From: Jannaschia helgolandensis
GTDB lineage: Bacteria; Pseudomonadota; Alphaproteobacteria; Rhodobacterales; Rhodobacteraceae
DNA length: 64,000 nt
Direction of reading: 5' to 3'
Assembly (NCBI RefSeq): GCF_900109285.1
Contig: NZ_FNZQ01000001.1
Span: forward strand, 897,001-961,000
A model generated the notes under the pieces. That model was not told where the DNA came from. It ran no database searches and saw nothing but the letters and a program-made list of their open reading frames with translations. This document shows, in pieces, positions 63,485 to 64,000 of the stretch (positions are counted from its first letter, which is position 1; every line of letters starts with the position of its first letter). A program made the translations under genes and the position numbers.

Positions 63485-64000
63485 GCCGCCGAGAGCGCCC
63501 AGTCCCAATACATGTCCCGCACCCGACGCGTGACGGGGCCGACCTGATACTGGCGGTCATCGAAGGCCGTGACCGGCGTGACCTTGGTCAGGTTCCCAGA
63601 CAGGAACACTTCATCCGCGTTCCGGATGTCGTCGAAGGTCAGCACGTCTTCATGCACGGTGACCCCGTCGCGGGCCAGATTGGCGATGTGACGTGCGCGG
63701 GTGATCCCGGCAAGGAACGTGCCGTTGGCGATGGGGGTGAAAACTTCGCCGTCGCGCACCATGAAGACGTTCGACGTGGCCGATTCCGCCACGTTGCCCA
63801 GCGCATCCGCGACCAGCGCGTTGCCGAACCCGGCGCGCTGCGCTTCAGCCAGCATGCGGGCGTTGTTGGGATACAGACACCCCGCTTTGGCATCGCAGAC
63901 CGCATCCTCCAGCACCGGACGGCGAAAACGCGTCGTGGTCAGGGTCGTGGTCCTGTCGGGCGCGTGCATCGGCACTTCCTCCAGACAGATGGCGAAACCG
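63481..64000 (-). CDS. Class IV aminotransferase (branched-chain amino acid type), 5' end outside window
   Basis: The visible 173 codons are the C-terminal part of a fold-type IV PLP enzyme: GFAICLEEVPMHAPDRT, NNARMLAEAQRAGFGNALVADALGNVAESATSNVFMVRDGEVFTPI, FLAGITRARHIANLA and ADEVFLSGNLTKVTPVTAFD. These suit IlvE-like branched-chain aminotransferases; a D-amino-acid transaminase or aminodeoxychorismate lyase is less likely. The frame is open at the window edge. Confidence 0.85.
   Translation of the reverse strand, partial: GFAICLEEVPMHAPDRTTTLTTTRFRRPVLEDAVCDAKAGCLYPNNARMLAEAQRAGFGNALVADALGNVAESATSNVFMVRDGEVFTPIANGTFLAGITRARHIANLARDGVTVHEDVLTFDDIRNADEVFLSGNLTKVTPVTAFDDRQYQVGPVTRRVRDMYWDWALSAA

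Overview
The window is high-GC DNA from an alphaproteobacterium of the Rhodobacterales (Roseobacter/Paracoccaceae type). This is inferred from gene content: a complete core of the ethylmalonyl-CoA pathway (ccr, ecm, mch, malyl-CoA thioesterase), TRAP transporters, an HvrA-like H-NS protein, a LuxR/LuxI pair next to ccr, a CtrA-type box, and the sdh/suc gene order. I found no tRNA, rRNA, CRISPR array, prophage or intact insertion sequence.

Region 1 (1-9.6 kb) is an accessory carbon-acid block. It starts with a TRAP large permease cut by the window edge and an amidase. A catabolic locus for unsaturated uronates follows: kdgF, a GntR regulator, dctMQP (reverse strand), kduD, kduI and a second GntR regulator. 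An almost identical 18-bp operator lies in front of the first GntR gene/kdgF and in front of dctP, so they probably form one regulon.

Region 2 (9.6-17.3 kb) has a redoxin, then a reverse-strand run larA-larC-larE-larB-lacI-xylA. It joins a full nickel-pincer (NPN) cofactor assembly line, its racemase/epimerase, a LacI regulator and xylose isomerase. This is the most unusual association in the window; the LarA substrate may be a sugar acid rather than lactate.

Region 3 (17.3-40.6 kb) is the TCA cycle. On the reverse strand are mdh, a glycosyltransferase-like gene, sucC, two exported-protein genes, sucD, another exported-protein gene, sucA, sucB (two lipoyl domains), an orphan PemK/MazF toxin, two small genes and lpd. 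On the forward strand are the malyl-CoA thioesterase/lyase, nnrU-like, DUF1737 and mch genes, then sdhC, sdhD, sdhA, five inserted genes (four lipoproteins and a sulfotransferase) and sdhB. The palindrome TGTGATCACA or a close variant occurs in pairs before sucC and sdhC and singly before mdh, which suggests a common TCA-cycle regulator.

Region 4 (40.7-52.7 kb) holds a second redoxin, an ornithine/lysine-type decarboxylase with a structured leader (possible speF RNA), deoD, hvrA, ecm, an acyltransferase, ccr, a 63-residue ORF, luxR, luxI, a RecD-like helicase and a collapsed short-chain dehydrogenase pseudogene.

Region 5 (52.7-64 kb) holds a TauE/SafE exporter with its TIGR02186 partner, a purine nucleoside phosphorylase with a complete BMP-type nucleoside ABC transporter, then rimI, tsaB and an nfu-type nifU gene with a probable Irr (ICE) box, a universal stress protein, a membrane protein and a class IV aminotransferase cut by the window edge.
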